From positions 24,313 through 88,312 of the forward strand of contig QPMI01000557.1 in assembly GCA_004431415.1 (NCBI GenBank): DNA of 64,000 nt, in the 5' to 3' direction. Of this stretch, positions 24,181-35,200 are shown in pieces (positions within the stretch are counted from its first letter, which is position 1; each line of letters starts with the position of its first letter). The notes beneath the pieces were generated by a model, which did not search any database, was not told the origin of the DNA, and was given only the letters and a program-made list of their open reading frames with translations. This DNA is from Cyanophora paradoxa. Lineage: Eukaryota > Glaucocystophyceae > Cyanophorales > Cyanophoraceae. The position numbers and the translations under genes were made by a program.

Positions 24181-25185
24181 CCCACCCCAACCCTCAACCC
24201 CTCACCCCGCCCCATCCTCCCCCTCCCCGCCCCCCCGCACTTGCTGCGTACGCAGGGGTGAGCGTGACGAAACAGCAGTGGGGCACCGGGCGATGCCGCA
24301 CAGTTCGTCGTCGAGAATAACGCCGGCCGTCTGCGCGCACCCACACGCCCCTCTCAACGTCCGGCGGGGCAGCCGGCAAGGCGCGGCGGCACCTTGCAGT
24401 CGAGCGGGCAGATGCACTTGGGTACGAGCAGTCAGCAGGTGCCGCAGGCGCTCTCGCGTTGGCAGCTCGCAGCCAACGCACCTCGTCCTGCCTGCAGGCG
24501 GCGTCAGGGGAGGCGGGGCGGGAGCCGCGGGCGGCGCGCACGAGTCCTTCTCGTCGCCGGTGCGGTCGGCCACCTGGCTGCCGTGCCCGGAGAACTGCGC
24601 CCCAGCTCGCCCACGCCGGCCAGCCCCGCTGGCGGGGGCCGCAGCGCCGCACCTGGAAGAAGAGTCTGTCTCCCGGACGAGCGCCTTGCACGAGCCACTG
24701 CAGCCCTGCGCCTCCGCTCAGCGCCCCCGCAGCGCTTGTCCGCTGAATGTTTACCGTTCAGAATGTTCTGCTTCGTGGGCTGCCCTTGGGGCCCGCGGCT
24801 CGGCTCCTCGACGACCTGCGAGGGCGCCGATCGGTGCCGCTCCGCGAGTGCAGCGAGCACCGATTTCCGCGCCATCATAACGTTGGACTCAGGGTAGCCG
24901 AAGTGAGTTGTGATCAGCTGCTTCCTACGCGCGAACGTCAACCAGTTCTTCCCGCCGTTCAAGCTCGTGCGCACCAGGTGTAGCTGTCGTTGACCTACGA
25001 AAAACCTTTTAAAAAGCTGAATTCGAAAATTCAATCTTGTTAAACGCACGCATCCTGAGAGCTTCCCGGACGTCCACGTTTCGTAGTTGATTCCAACTGG
25101 GAAATGTGAGAACTTCGCGGCGTCTTTCGCATGTATTCGCTTCTATTGCACTTTCCAGCTGACCGATAAGCGCTTTCTTGGACAT
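22206..25185 (-). CDS. Metacaspase with polyGln/Gly-rich insert between p20 and p10
   Basis: Caspase-fold cysteine protease, Arg/Lys-specific in this family. The ATG at 25185 gives MSKKALI, spliced to VGINYETWTSGKLSGC and VNDSYTW, the typical metacaspase N terminus. Further on are RKQLITTHFGYPESNV, LVQGARPGDRLFFQ and FSGHGSQVADRTGDEKD with the catalytic His, then VILDDELCGIA. LVQAVPAGVLVTVVLD is spliced to CCHSGSGMDL with the catalytic Cys. A long low-complexity region follows: a CAG tract coding about 18 Gln (23577-23632), then Gly/Met/Pro/Ala-rich stretches to about 22900. The p10 domain has PKVILYSGCLDEQC, SADAHFGGKAA and GFEQIPQLSAN, ending at TAG 22206-22208 (DPAQEVFEL). Exon joins in the first third are partly uncertain. 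The placement of the insert recalls type II metacaspases. Confidence 0.88.
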
Positions 25186-25386
25186 TTTTGAAGAGAAAGG
25201 CGTGCGTTACGCGGGTTCTCAATTAGATCGAGGGCCGGATCGGATAATCTTGCTCGCGGGGCGCTCCTCGTTGCCGGGCGGCTCGTTTGCGGCAGGACGG
25301 ACGATTCGCCTGGCGTTGCACTGAGTGACGCGTACCCGTCGCGCTTTTTTTCGCGGCTTAGCTCCTGCCGGCTTGGCCTTCTTGGC
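25186..25386. promoter_or_regulatory. Divergent intergenic region
   Basis: 201 bases between the metacaspase and DEAD-box helicase starts; promoters for both must be here. No clear TATA box seen. Confidence 0.4.
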
Positions 25387-27743
25387 ATGGTGACGTTCAT
25401 GGAGCTCGGTCTTGACGGCTGGCTCGTGGAGACAGTTCGCAACATGGGCATCGCTCGTCCCACGCCGATCCAGGAGAACTGCATCCCGCCGATCCTGGAA
25501 GGTAGCCAAGCAGTGCGCAGCGCCCACGCTCCCGCCCCCCGCTCACGCCCTTCAGGCCGCGACGTGCTTGGCGCGGCTCAGACGGGCAGCGGCAAGACGG
25601 CCGCGTTCGCGCTGCCGATTCTCCAGAAGCTGTCTGAAGAGCCCTTCGGGATCTTCGCGCTCGTGCTCACACCCACGCGGTGCGCCAGCTGCGCAGCGCA
25701 CACCGGCGCCCGCTTAGCTGCGGCCCTCGCGCGCGCGGGGATCTGAGCTCTGTGCGTTCTTGACGAGAGGTGCGCACAGGGAGCTCGCCTTCCAGATCGC
25801 GGAGCAGTTCCGAGCCTTTGGGGCCTCCATTGGCCTGCGCGACGTCGTGATCGTCGGCGGCATGGGTGCGGCCGCGCCGCACCGCCGGGTGCCGCCGGGA
25901 GGGCGAGGGTCGGGCGGCCGGCGCAGATATGATGCAGCAGGCGATCGCGCTGGCGAAGCGGCCGCACGTGGTCATCGCGACGCCGGGGCGGCTGCTGGAT
26001 CACATGCGGAGCTCGAGCACGGCGGACTGGTCGCGCCTTCGCTTCCTGGTGTGCGACGAGGCGGACCGGCTGCTGGCGGGGAACGTGGCCGAAGAGGTGG
26101 CGGAGGTGCTCGCGCGGCTGCCGGCCTCGCGCCAGACGCTCCTCTTCTCCGCCACCGTCAGCGAGGCCCTCGAGGAGCTCCAGCAGGCCCGTCCCGCCCC
26201 CCGCCCCCGGCCCCCACCCCAGCCTCCTCACCCGCCCCCAGCTCTCTCCGCGCAAGCCCTTCTCGTACAGCGCCCCCTCGGCGTGCGCGGCGGGGCGGGG
26301 CGCCGGCGGGGCGGGGCGGGGCGGGGCGGGGCGGGGCGGGGCGGGGCGGGGCCGACGGGGCGCAGGGGCTCGACGGTGGAGGGCCTGCGGGAGGAGTACA
26401 TGTTCATGCCGGCGAAGGCGCGCTCGCCGGGGTGGCGCGGCGCGGCTGGGCGAGGGCGAGGGCGGGGCGGCGCAGGTGAAGGACGTGTACCTCGCCCATC
26501 TGCTCCGCCGCCACGCCGACACCACCGCCATCGTCTTCGCCCCCTCCTGCCGGTCCCCCGCCCGCCCCGCCGAGGGGGGGGGCGTCCGCTGAGGCGGCGC
26601 AGGGCCTGCGAGTACGTCGCGCTGCTGCTGCGCGAGCTCGGCACCCGCTGCACCGCCCTCCACTCCTACGCCAGGCCCGCACTCCCCGCCCCGCCGCCCC
26701 GCGCCCGGAGCGAGGGGGCGGCAGCCAGCCCGAGCGGCTTGCCGCGCTCGCCAAGTTCAAGAACGGCGTCGTCTCCGTGCGGCCCGGCCCCGGCCCCGCG
26801 GCGCCCCGCGCCTGACGCCCGCGCAGGTGCTCGTCGCGACGGACGTGGCGAGCCGGTGCGGGGGCGCGGGGCGGGGCGCGGGGTGGGCGAGCGGGGCGGC
26901 AGAGGGCTGGACATCCCGACGGTGGGCCTGGTGGTGAACTACAACGTGCCGGCCGTCGCCAAGGAGTACGTCCACCGCGTCGGCCGCACCGCCCGCGCCG
27001 GTCCGCGCCCCGCCCCGCCCCCCCCCCCCCCCCGCCCTCCCCCCCCCGCCCTCCCCCCCCCCCCCTTTTCGGCAGACGGGGGCGCTGAGCGGGGCAGGGC
27101 GGGGCGGGCGGGCGGTGACGCTGGTAACGCAGTACGACGTGGCCCTCGTGCAGGCCATCGAGGCCTTCACCGGCGCGCCCCGCCCCGCCGCCCCCGCCCG
27201 CGCCCCTCCCCGCCCGCGCCGAGGCGGGGCGGGGGGCAGGAAGAAGCTCGGGGAGTACGGGGCGGCCGAGGCGGAGGTGCTGGAGGACATCACGGAGGTC
27301 GTCACCGCCCGCCGCGCCGCTCGCCTTGTTCGCGCCCCGCCCCGCCCCGCCCCGCCCCGCCTCACCCCCGCAGCGCCTCGTGGAGAGCGGCTTCGGGAGA
27401 AGCAGAAGGAGCGCAAGGAGAAGGCTGCCCGCCGCGCAGCCCGCGACGTGCGCCCCGCCGCCCCACCGCCGTGCCGCCGCCCTCACCCGCCGCGCAGGCC
27501 GGCGATGGCGGCGCAGGCGAGGCCGCCGCCCCCGCAAAACGCCGCCGGGAGGAGGGGGGCAGCGAGGGCGGCGCCCGGCGCGGCCACAAGAAGCAGAGCA
27601 GCGAGGAGAAGCAGAGCATGGCGTGCGGGGGCGGTGGCGCGAGGGATGGGCGTGGCGGGCGCGGCGGCTCGCAGGCAAGTGGGCGTGCGTCGAAGGGATC
27701 GCAGCGAAGATCCAAGCCCAAGAAGCGCACCACGCCTGGCTGA
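25387..27743 (+). CDS. DDX49: DEAD-box RNA helicase, DDX49/Dbp8-like
   Basis: ATP-dependent RNA helicase, probably nucleolar and active in small-subunit rRNA processing as for Dbp8/DDX49. Motifs in order: Q motif ([19 protein letters not shown]), I (AQTGSGKT), Ia (LTPTR spliced to ELAFQ), Ib ([11 protein letters not shown]), II ([11 protein letters not shown]), III (LLFSAT), V (LVATDVASR spliced to GLDIPTVGL) and VI (HRVGRTAR). The DEADRLL form and short N terminus favour DDX49/Dbp8 over other DEAD-box families. The C-terminal tail is Lys/Arg-rich (KPKKRTTPG at the end), a plausible nuclear/nucleolar signal. Roughly ten short GC-rich introns; several contain long (GGGGC)n or (CCCCG)n runs, and one a polyC run near 27020-27062. 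The start ATG at 25387 lies just before the Q-motif region. Confidence 0.88.
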
Positions 27744-28854
27744 CCCCGCTTTCACCGCCCTCCTCTATTCACAAGCAAATTCAGAATTCGAACCAGAATT
27801 CACTGCGCCGGGTCGAAGCGCTGCCGGACAAACCTTGGGGAGTGGGGACTCCACGGCCGGCCCGGCGGGAGACTGAGAGATCCCGCAAGCCTTGAAGCTC
27901 AATTGCAAGCTAGCGCTGTGGCCCGCGCCCGAGATCACGCGCGTGCGCCCGGGCCCGCACGGACATCGATGTTTCAGAATTATCGGGCCGCCGTCACGCT
28001 TACTTCATTTGCACGGCATGGTCAAAAAAAAACCGTTGAACCTCGTGATCAGCCGCTGAGCTTGAACTTGTGAACTTCGGAAGCCTTGAAGCCTCAGGGC
28101 CTTTTTCGAAGCCCTGCATGAGCTCGGCGGTGCGCGGGCACCAAGCTGCAAGCAAGTACAGGACTTTCGCTGATTGCGATATCGTCTCGCAGTTGCCACC
28201 AATGCTTCAGGCACAGAAGCTCGGCCTCGCTACGCCACGGACTACGCAGGCGACACGGGGGTCGCCTCGCGGCCGACGCCTCCATCTAGCAGAACGTCTA
28301 AGACCGCCAACAGCGAGGACCCATGGGGCGCTATCCTGAACACGAGCGAAAGCGCCCAGTCCCAGCAGCTAGGCAGGAAGCTCAACGAACGCTTCACAGG
28401 CCCGGTCATCTAGGGATTCAACTAGGGCTACCCATTTTTTCCTCTAGATGAGCACGAGTTGGCAGGCCGGCACCACTAGATGGCAAGCGGTTCCGGGAGA
28501 TCCTGTCCGGCGAGCAGCGGGCCGTGTAGCTCGCTAGCTATGTTCTGTTATTAGTATAAACACTGCCCGCGCCCGCGCCGCTGTCCGCTGCATGAGTGGC
28601 ATGTCAATGGTCCGACGGTCAGTGCGAGGAGCGGCGGGCCGCAGCAGCACGATAAGTCGCGACAGTTATGCTCTGGCTATCCATGGCCAGCGCCTCTGTA
28701 TGATCCCTATGTCCCCGCTCTCGAAGTGCGCGCGCCCGCGGGCCGGCGCGCGCCCGAAGTTCGCGCTCGCTTCCCTTAGGTGCGCCATCGGCTTTCTTTA
28801 GCGTTTCAGATGGTCCCTGGACTCTCCCGTTAGGTAAGGAAGGCCAGGTTCGCG
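27744..28854. other. Intergenic region, no gene supported
   Basis: About 1.1 kb of mixed composition after the helicase. A CTAGATGAGCACGAG word at 28444 recurs in 62140-62230. Short reading frames have no splice-consistent or homologous support. Confidence 0.35.
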
Positions 28855-29550
28855 CGCGCCGCGCGCCCTCGCCGCCTCCCCGCCCCGCAGAGAGCCGCCC
28901 CGATGCCCGCGCGCAGGCCCGATCAAGCCCCGCGACCGGCCGCCCGCCCGCCTCGCCCCGCCCCGCGCCGCCCCCCCGCCTCGCCGGCGGGGCCAAGGCC
29001 AGGTCCGCGCCGCCCTCGCCGCGGCCGCCTCCCCGCCCCGCAGAGAGCCGCCCCGATGCCCGCGCGCAGGCCCGATCAAGCCCCGCGACCGGCCGCCCGC
29101 CCGCCTCGCCCCGCCCCGCGCCGCGACCGCGCCGCCCCCCCCGCCTCGCCGGCGGGGCCAAGGCCAGGTCCGCGCCGCCCTCGCCGCGGCCGCCTCCCCG
29201 CCCCGCAGAGAGCCGCCCCGATGCCCGCGCGCAGGCCCGATCAAGCCCCGCGACCGGCCGCCCGCCCGCCTCGCCCCGCCCGCGCCGCGACCGCGCCGCC
29301 CCCCCGCCTCGCCGGCGGGGCCAAGGCCAGGTCCGCGCCGCCCTCGCCGCCTCCCGCCCCGCAGAGAGCCGCCCTAATTCCCGCGCGCAGGCCCGATCAC
29401 GCCCCGTGACCGGCCGCCCGCCCGCCCGCCCCGCCCCGCGCCCCCCCGGTGCGGGCCAAGGCCAGGGGCCAAGGTGCGGGCCGCCCGCCCCGCCCCGCCC
29501 CGGCGAGCTAAGGCCAGGTCCGCGCCGCCTGCCCCGGGGCCCCGCGCAGA
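28855..29550. repeat. GC-rich tandem repeat, unit about 153-165 bp, four copies
   Basis: The anchor CGCAGAGAGCCGCC occurs near 28887, 29040, 29205 and 29361, giving units of 153, 165 and 156 bp. Each unit contains GGCGGGGCCAAGGCCAGGTCC and CCGCGACCGGCCGCCC. The copies differ by short indels; the last is diverged. Long open frames on both strands follow from the stop-poor composition. Confidence 0.85.
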
Positions 29551-29734
29551 CCCGCAGCGTGCGGGTAGCTTTAGTTGGCAGTTAGCAGTACTAGTTAGCC
29601 GTAGGCATGCAGCTGGATTTTGTGTTTATAATTACGATGTCACAGTGTCCGGATCCGTGGCCGATACCGAAATTTTACATTTTAATTTGACATTTTCGGG
29701 GATGCATCTCAAGAATATCTGAAATTCTGGCGAG

Positions 29735-30135
29735 CACGAGATTCTGGCGGCAATTCGGGGCAAGGCGGTTTCCGGTTTCGACATTTAATTTTCCCGGAGA
29801 AAAGCCAACAATCTCAAGAATGTCAGAAATTCTGGCGAGATTCTGGCAACAATTCGGGGCAAGGCCGTTTCCGGTTTCGACATTTTCCCGTAGAAAAGCC
29901 AACAATCTCAAGAATGTCAGAAATTCTGGCGAGATTCTGGCAACAATTCGGGGCAAGGCCGTTTCCGGTTTTGACATTTTCCCGGAAAAAAGCCAACAAT
30001 CTCAAGAATGTCAGAAATTCTGGCGAGATTCTGGCAACAATTCGGGACAAGGCGGTTTCGGGTTTTGACATTTTCCCGGAAAAAAGCCAACAATCTCAAG
30101 AATGTCAGAAATTCTGGCGAGATTCTGGCAACAAT
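29735..30135. repeat. 94-bp tandem array at the left insertion flank
   Basis: ATGTCAGAAATTCTGGCGAG recurs at 29820, 29914, 30008 and 30102, an exact 94-bp spacing; a further diverged copy precedes at about 29725. Units carry TTTCCGGTTTCGACATTTT. The last unit is cut by the viral element after GGCAACAAT. The sequence beyond the element's right end (58362-58420) does not simply continue the unit, though TTCGACATTTTCGCTGGAGA there looks related. Confidence 0.85.
30130..30135. repeat. 6-bp target-site duplication, left copy
   Basis: AACAAT immediately precedes the left terminus (TGTTGTATAC) and is repeated immediately after the right terminus at 58356-58361. Six-base duplications are the known hallmark of Maverick/Polinton integration. 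Confidence 0.8.
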
Positions 30136-30695
30136 TGTTGTATACGCATGGACCTCACACCCGGGCAATTCCGCTTCGCTCCATAGCCCCCGATTCCATG
30201 CGTTTCAAGTGTATACCTCCAGCGTTTCATTAGTTATTTCACCATATACGTCTACCCCACCGATCCAGCTACGTCTACTATCCGATTCCCTAGGTCGAAG
30301 CCTAGCAATATCTGACGACTATACAAGGCAGAGGAGACAACAAGAATAGGCGAAGAGGAGCGCTGCCCCCATGAGCGCGGTCTGCAGAGCAACGTGGCAG
30401 AATAGTCTAGACGATATTAATGTGTACAATGAAGCTATCAGAGGAAACACGTTTAGCTTAATTTTAGGCGATAATGAAGTGTACATCGAAGCTAACAGAG
30501 GAAGCACGTTTAGGTTAATTTTAGGCGATATAGATGAGTACGATGAAGCTAACAGAGGAAGCACGTTTAGGTTAATTTTAGGCGAAATGATGAGAACATT
30601 GAAGCAACCAGAGGAAAAGCGTTTAGCTCTATCTAGGCGATAATGATGAGTACATTGAAGCACTTCGTGTCCCAAGAGCGCTCTGGTGCGGCCTC
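30136..30695 (+). repeat. Left terminal inverted repeat (560 bp)
   Basis: Starts TGTTGTATACGCATGG and matches the reverse complement of 57796-58355. By eye the only difference is C at 30457 against the equivalent of G (58034). Positions 30421-30660 contain about five tandem units of 55-59 bp with GAAGC(T/A)A(A/T)CAGAGGAA and TTTAGGTTAATTTTAGGCGA. The inner boundary is sharp at 30695. Confidence 0.95.
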
Positions 30696-31030
30696 TGGAG
30701 GTGTGTCGATGGCTTTATCTTTGTTTTAAATGTTTTAATTCGGAGGGTCAAGTTCACGAGAAAACTTTGCGGACGCCGTGACGTGATGCTGTGACGTGGC
30801 GAGAAAACGGCGAGATACGTGACACACAAAAGATTGGCGCTGATAGTGCGCTGATAGTGCGCTGATAGCTAGCACTACTATAAATGCATTTGCGTACGCG
30901 TTTACACCGCCACCTTGCAGTTAGTTGCATGGCTTAAAGGTTTCTCGCATACATACTAGCAATCAGAGATTGACTGCGATTAATTCGCAAAAAGTTTTCG
31001 GCCATCCAATATTGTAGAGACCTATTCATA
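30696..31030. promoter_or_regulatory. Leader between left TIR and polymerase, with TATA-like box
   Basis: AT-rich leader. It has three direct copies of CTGATAGTGCG-type words at about 30838-30868 and a TATAAAT at 30879-30885, about 150 bases before the polymerase ATG at 31031. Promoter role is inferred from position. Confidence 0.45.
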
Positions 31031-31750
31031 ATGGACAGGAACAATCTGAGAGCTGAAATTCGGAGTCTAGCGCAGGAGCTACACAATCTAAGGTACATTA
31101 ACGGAACATATTTGAACACACTGATGCGACTAGCAGACCCACAGAGGGGAACCCACACACAAAATCTTCGAGCTAATCTGTCAACATTGCTTAGACTTAG
31201 ACAGACGAACCGGCCGCAGCGCCCTTTGTACCAGTCATGGATAACAAGTCATTTTGAGAACGAACGCAATGCTCGAATTGAAGCCACGCGAGAGTTTGAT
31301 GAAATTGTAGAGTATGGGATCTCGAATTTATTTCGCGAGACAGGTCGAGGCGATACCGTGTTAAATTATACTCATTATGCATATCCGGGGTTGTTATTTA
31401 CCAAGGATGTTTTGGATATTGAACCGACTCCAATGCCAGAGCGGGTTAAAGAGATCACGATTGAGTTTCTGAGAGAGCTGCGAATTCCAGAGAAAATAGG
31501 ATCAAGCGTTCTAATTCGGTTTCATTTCGATAACTTTCGCATGTATCGCACTCAACTAGCAACAATCGAAGAGGGCACAATGCAGTCGCTCTTGTCAAAT
31601 CTGGCTGAAAAGATGGAACAATGGATGCTAGCGCAGCAGCCATATGAAGACAACGACCTTTGGCCAGTAGTGAAAATAGAGGTGCTCATTGCAGAGAACG
31701 CTGCAGGCGCACTTGGAAACGTACCCCCCGGAACCTGGCGAGGCACGTAG
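31031..31750 (+). pseudogene. Protein-primed DNA polymerase B, 5' fragment (cut by LINE)
   Basis: The ATG at 31031 opens an AT-rich frame encoding the N-terminal 231 residues of the polymerase before the LINE starts at 31726; the last few codons to 31750 belong to the LINE. It begins MDRNNLRAEIRSLAQELHNL and has no enzymatic motif itself, as expected for the variable N-terminal region of Maverick polymerases (terminal-protein-like part). The reading phase at the target duplication (31714-31725) is the same as at its second copy (38184-38195), where the frame resumes. The two parts sum to 1,109 codons including the stop, a normal length for this family. Alone this fragment would be a truncated, non-catalytic protein. 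Confidence 0.9.
31714..31725. repeat. 12-bp LINE target-site duplication, left copy
   Basis: TGGAAACGTACC, identical to 38184-38195. It lies inside the polymerase reading frame and marks the 5' boundary of the LINE. Confidence 0.9.
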
Positions 31751-32285
31751 CGGCACAGCGGCAGCAGCGCGGAGCGTGGTACGCACCTTTTCTTAGCCTC
31801 TGCGTGATTCTGGAACTCTCCTGCCTTCGGGCGCAAACTCTCTGCCGTATGGCGCAAACTCGTGTTACCGTCCCTGTTGCCCTGCGTGCGCACTCACGTG
31901 TGCATTGCCTTGAACTCCGTTCGGCAGCCGAAGCTGAAAAGTACGAAGCCCTGGCCACCGGTGTCCGCACGGCGTCATCCGTCAGTTGTGCTTTCGCCTC
32001 TAACTCCTGTCAAGCATGTTCTCGTTACATTCTACGTCATACATACGCTCAGCTCAGCTCTCGCGTGCGGGCATCGACTTGGGCAGTTACCGTTACGTGG
32101 GTTGTGCGAAGTGACTCTGCTGACGGCCGATTAACTGCGCACTCTGTTATTTTTACAGCTGATGCCAAGCCAAGCTCTCGGGTTTTCGGCTCTCATCTCG
32201 TAACCCTTATACCTCTTTTCGTCGCTGGGACTGCCCCCCCGCCCAACATTCATCGCCTTCGTGCACCGCCGTGGCCTGATTAAAT

Positions 32286-35200
32286 ATGGTTAACATTGCA
32301 TCCTTGAATGTGGGAGGGCTCAACAGTCCCAACAAGCTTCAGAAATTTGTGGAACGTTGCCGGAAGTTTGCCATTGCCCACAAGATAGACATCCTCTGCT
32401 TACAGGAAACTAAGCTGCGGGAATTTGATGCTGCTGGCCACGCCTTAGGAAAGCTCGAAAAGATTGCAACTGCCTGGCGAGGCCCATTCTTCCACTCTGC
32501 TCCGACTCAATCCCGCTCCACTGGTGTTGCCATCATGGTCACACCCTTCTTCGCTGCAGAGCACGAGGTTACGCTTGCTCGTCAGGATTCTGATGGACGC
32601 TTTATATCCGTATCTATTGCGTTTAAGGCATCGGGTTCCTTCCCGGCTACGAAAGTACTCTTGGCTTGTGTCTATGCCCCCGCTAGTAATAACAGAGACC
32701 GCCTGGACTGGTGGCAGTCTTGTGTGCAGGCTGGGTATCTCTCCGCCACTATGCCTATGCTTCTTATCGGAGACTGGAATCACCGCACTCCAAAGCCTAA
32801 TTCCCTGCAGCGCTCGTACCTTCGCACAACGATGACCTTCCACCAGCTTGATGATCTTGCGAACCATGCTCCGCCGCCTCCTGCCGGCGAGCCTGCATCT
32901 GCTTTCGCCCCAACTTATTCGCGCATTGTTAGCCTTAAAGCTGTTAACTCGCGCCTCGACTTTGCTCTTGCAACCAAGTGGTTCCAGCGCCGCCTTGCCA
33001 CGTACTCGCTCCTAGCGCCGTCTGATGCGCTCCATCTTCAGCTTGACCACCGTATTGTTGTTCTCTCCTTTTCAGGCCCTCGTGTGCACCGTCACTCGCC
33101 CCGGTCCCGCGTGCAAGCGTTCCCGTACGATTTTGTCAGCAACCTGCCTGGACAGTACTCTCAGCGCGGCGACCCAGTCTGTCTTGACCCAGCTCTGCGC
33201 AAGCGTACGGAAACGCACTTAACTCAGTTCCTGAACACTGTCCTGCAAGAACGTGGGGACAATGGGGTAGTTGTTGATGCTGCCGCCTTTGATGACACAT
33301 GGCGCGCATTCTGTAAGCGGCTCTGCAAAATGGCACGTAAACACAGAGCACATGTGATAAGCAAGCTATACACGCATGAGCGCGCGGCGTACAAGGCGCT
33401 GGGCGATGTCGAGGTGAAGATCTACCGCTTGCCGCCCGGCTCCGATGCTGTCGCGCTGTACCGCGAGCGCACCCAGAGGCTTGAATCCCTGCGCGAACTT
33501 CAGAAGAAGGTCTCTCTCAACAATCGCCAGCTCGCTAGACTTCAGCACCGGCTCACGTTTGAAAGCGGCTCTAAGCGCGACTGGGCGCGGCTCGCCAAGC
33601 CCTCCTCCGTTGTTCCCCCGCCACTGCACTTCACCTCGGATGGTTCCACTGCTGTCGCTGTTGAGCCTGCCGCGGTTGCGAACTATTTGGCTAGGAAGCT
33701 TGAAGAACTGGGCGCTCCTACCCCTGCTTTCCTGTTGACTCAGACCTCTATCCTCGACTCTCTCTGCCCCCCTCCTGAACCCCCCGAGGACCCTACTGTT
33801 GATATCCCCCTTCCTGCTGCCCAGGATAATCCTTCCGCTGCTGCTTTCATTCAGCAATTTGGGGACGACCTCTTGCCTCATGTTCAGGGCACGGTCCCTC
33901 CTGCCTGGCGCACCCAGTCTAAAATCTCACCTGATGACGTAGCTTTTTCCATCAGTAAAGCATATGCCCATGGGGCGCCAGGCCCGGATGGGATACCCGT
34001 TGGTGTCTTTAAGATGCACATTAAACCTTGGTCTGTTTTCCTGGCTGCCTACTTCCAGAAGGTTGCTTTTCAAGGCTTCCTTCCTGATTTTATGCGTGAC
34101 TTGACCTATACTTTCATCTGGAAACGGGCTGGCCTACCCACTGATGCCTCGAAATACCGACCTATTGGAGTCTCTAACACGCTCCTGCGCCTTTTGAGCG
34201 GACTATGGTTACGCTAGCCAATCCAATCTTGCAACTCATCATTCCTGAAGATCAGTTTGGATTTGTACAAGGTCGGGATGTTCATAAAAACATCTTTGCA
34301 GTGCTGGCCACGTATACACGCATCCGCTACGCCAATTATGATTGTGTTATTGGGTTCGACTCGGATCTCAAGTCTGCCTACGATCTGTTGCTCTGGGTTA
34401 TTATGGCGCTCGTTCTCCATGTTCAACAGTGGCCCTGGCTTATCCGACGGATGCATCACTGCTTGTACAACCCTAGAGCTCCCCTCCGTGCACGTGTATT
34501 TGCGAATGGGCTCTTCTCTTCTGTTTTCTCACGTCTTGTGGGCACCATTCAAGGTGGTCCCTGGAGCCCAGTTTCTTTCATTCTCTCGATCAGCCCTCTA
34601 CGTTCTCTCTTGCTTTCGCTCACTGATATACCCCGCCCTGTTGGCACCCCCCTTGTCCAGTTTGCTGACGATATTTATCAACTGTTCCTGCTCCGCGCCC
34701 AGGGGCTATCTCTGCGTGACTCCCTCTTGGCTATCCATGCACGTTTTGGCTCTTTTAAACCTCTCTCTGGTCAGCATTTATCTATGGAGAAATCTCTTGC
34801 AATCGTCCTCAGGGAACCTGCTCCCTCATCTTTGGATCTTGATCCTGCTGATCCCCTGCCTTTCCCTGTTCTTCGCGCCTCTGAGCTCGACCCCGCCTGC
34901 CATAAGCAGCTGGGTTTCCCGCATCAGCTCCTTCTTGATCGTGAGCATCATCAATCATGGAACATGATTCAGTATAAAGCGACCTTCTTTACGGAGACAG
35001 CTGTTGATTTCCAGTCCTCCCTTCTTGGACGGGGTCGCATAGCCTATGCCTTCTGTCAGGGCGTATTGAGCTTCTATATTCGGGCAGTTCCAGCACCCCC
35101 TCTTATTCTCCGGGCTATCTCAAAATCCCTACAGACCTTCGTCTGGAAGCGTTCTTCGAATTCTGATGCGTTCATCTTACCCCATCAGGGCATGACCACT

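Noticed and set aside
28619-29409. Open frames across the 153-165-bp repeats
   Set aside because: Same cause: tandem GC-rich repeats open on both strands, no domain.
29735-30135. CRISPR-like array
   Set aside because: The 94-bp units are contiguous, with no unique spacers; this is an ordinary tandem repeat in a eukaryote.
30319-30675. Frames inside the TIRs (for example 30371-30643 and its right-end counterpart)
   Set aside because: They translate the internal tandem repeat, lie fully within terminal repeats and show no protein-like family features.
31660-32283. Possible LINE ORF1
   Set aside because: It starts within the polymerase gene, crosses the LINE boundary at 31726, and lacks an ATG start or RNA-binding/zinc-knuckle motif.
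34200-34220. Programmed frameshift in the LINE reverse transcriptase
   Set aside because: Three separate breaks at unrelated sites, with no slippery heptamer noticed, fit decay or indel error better.
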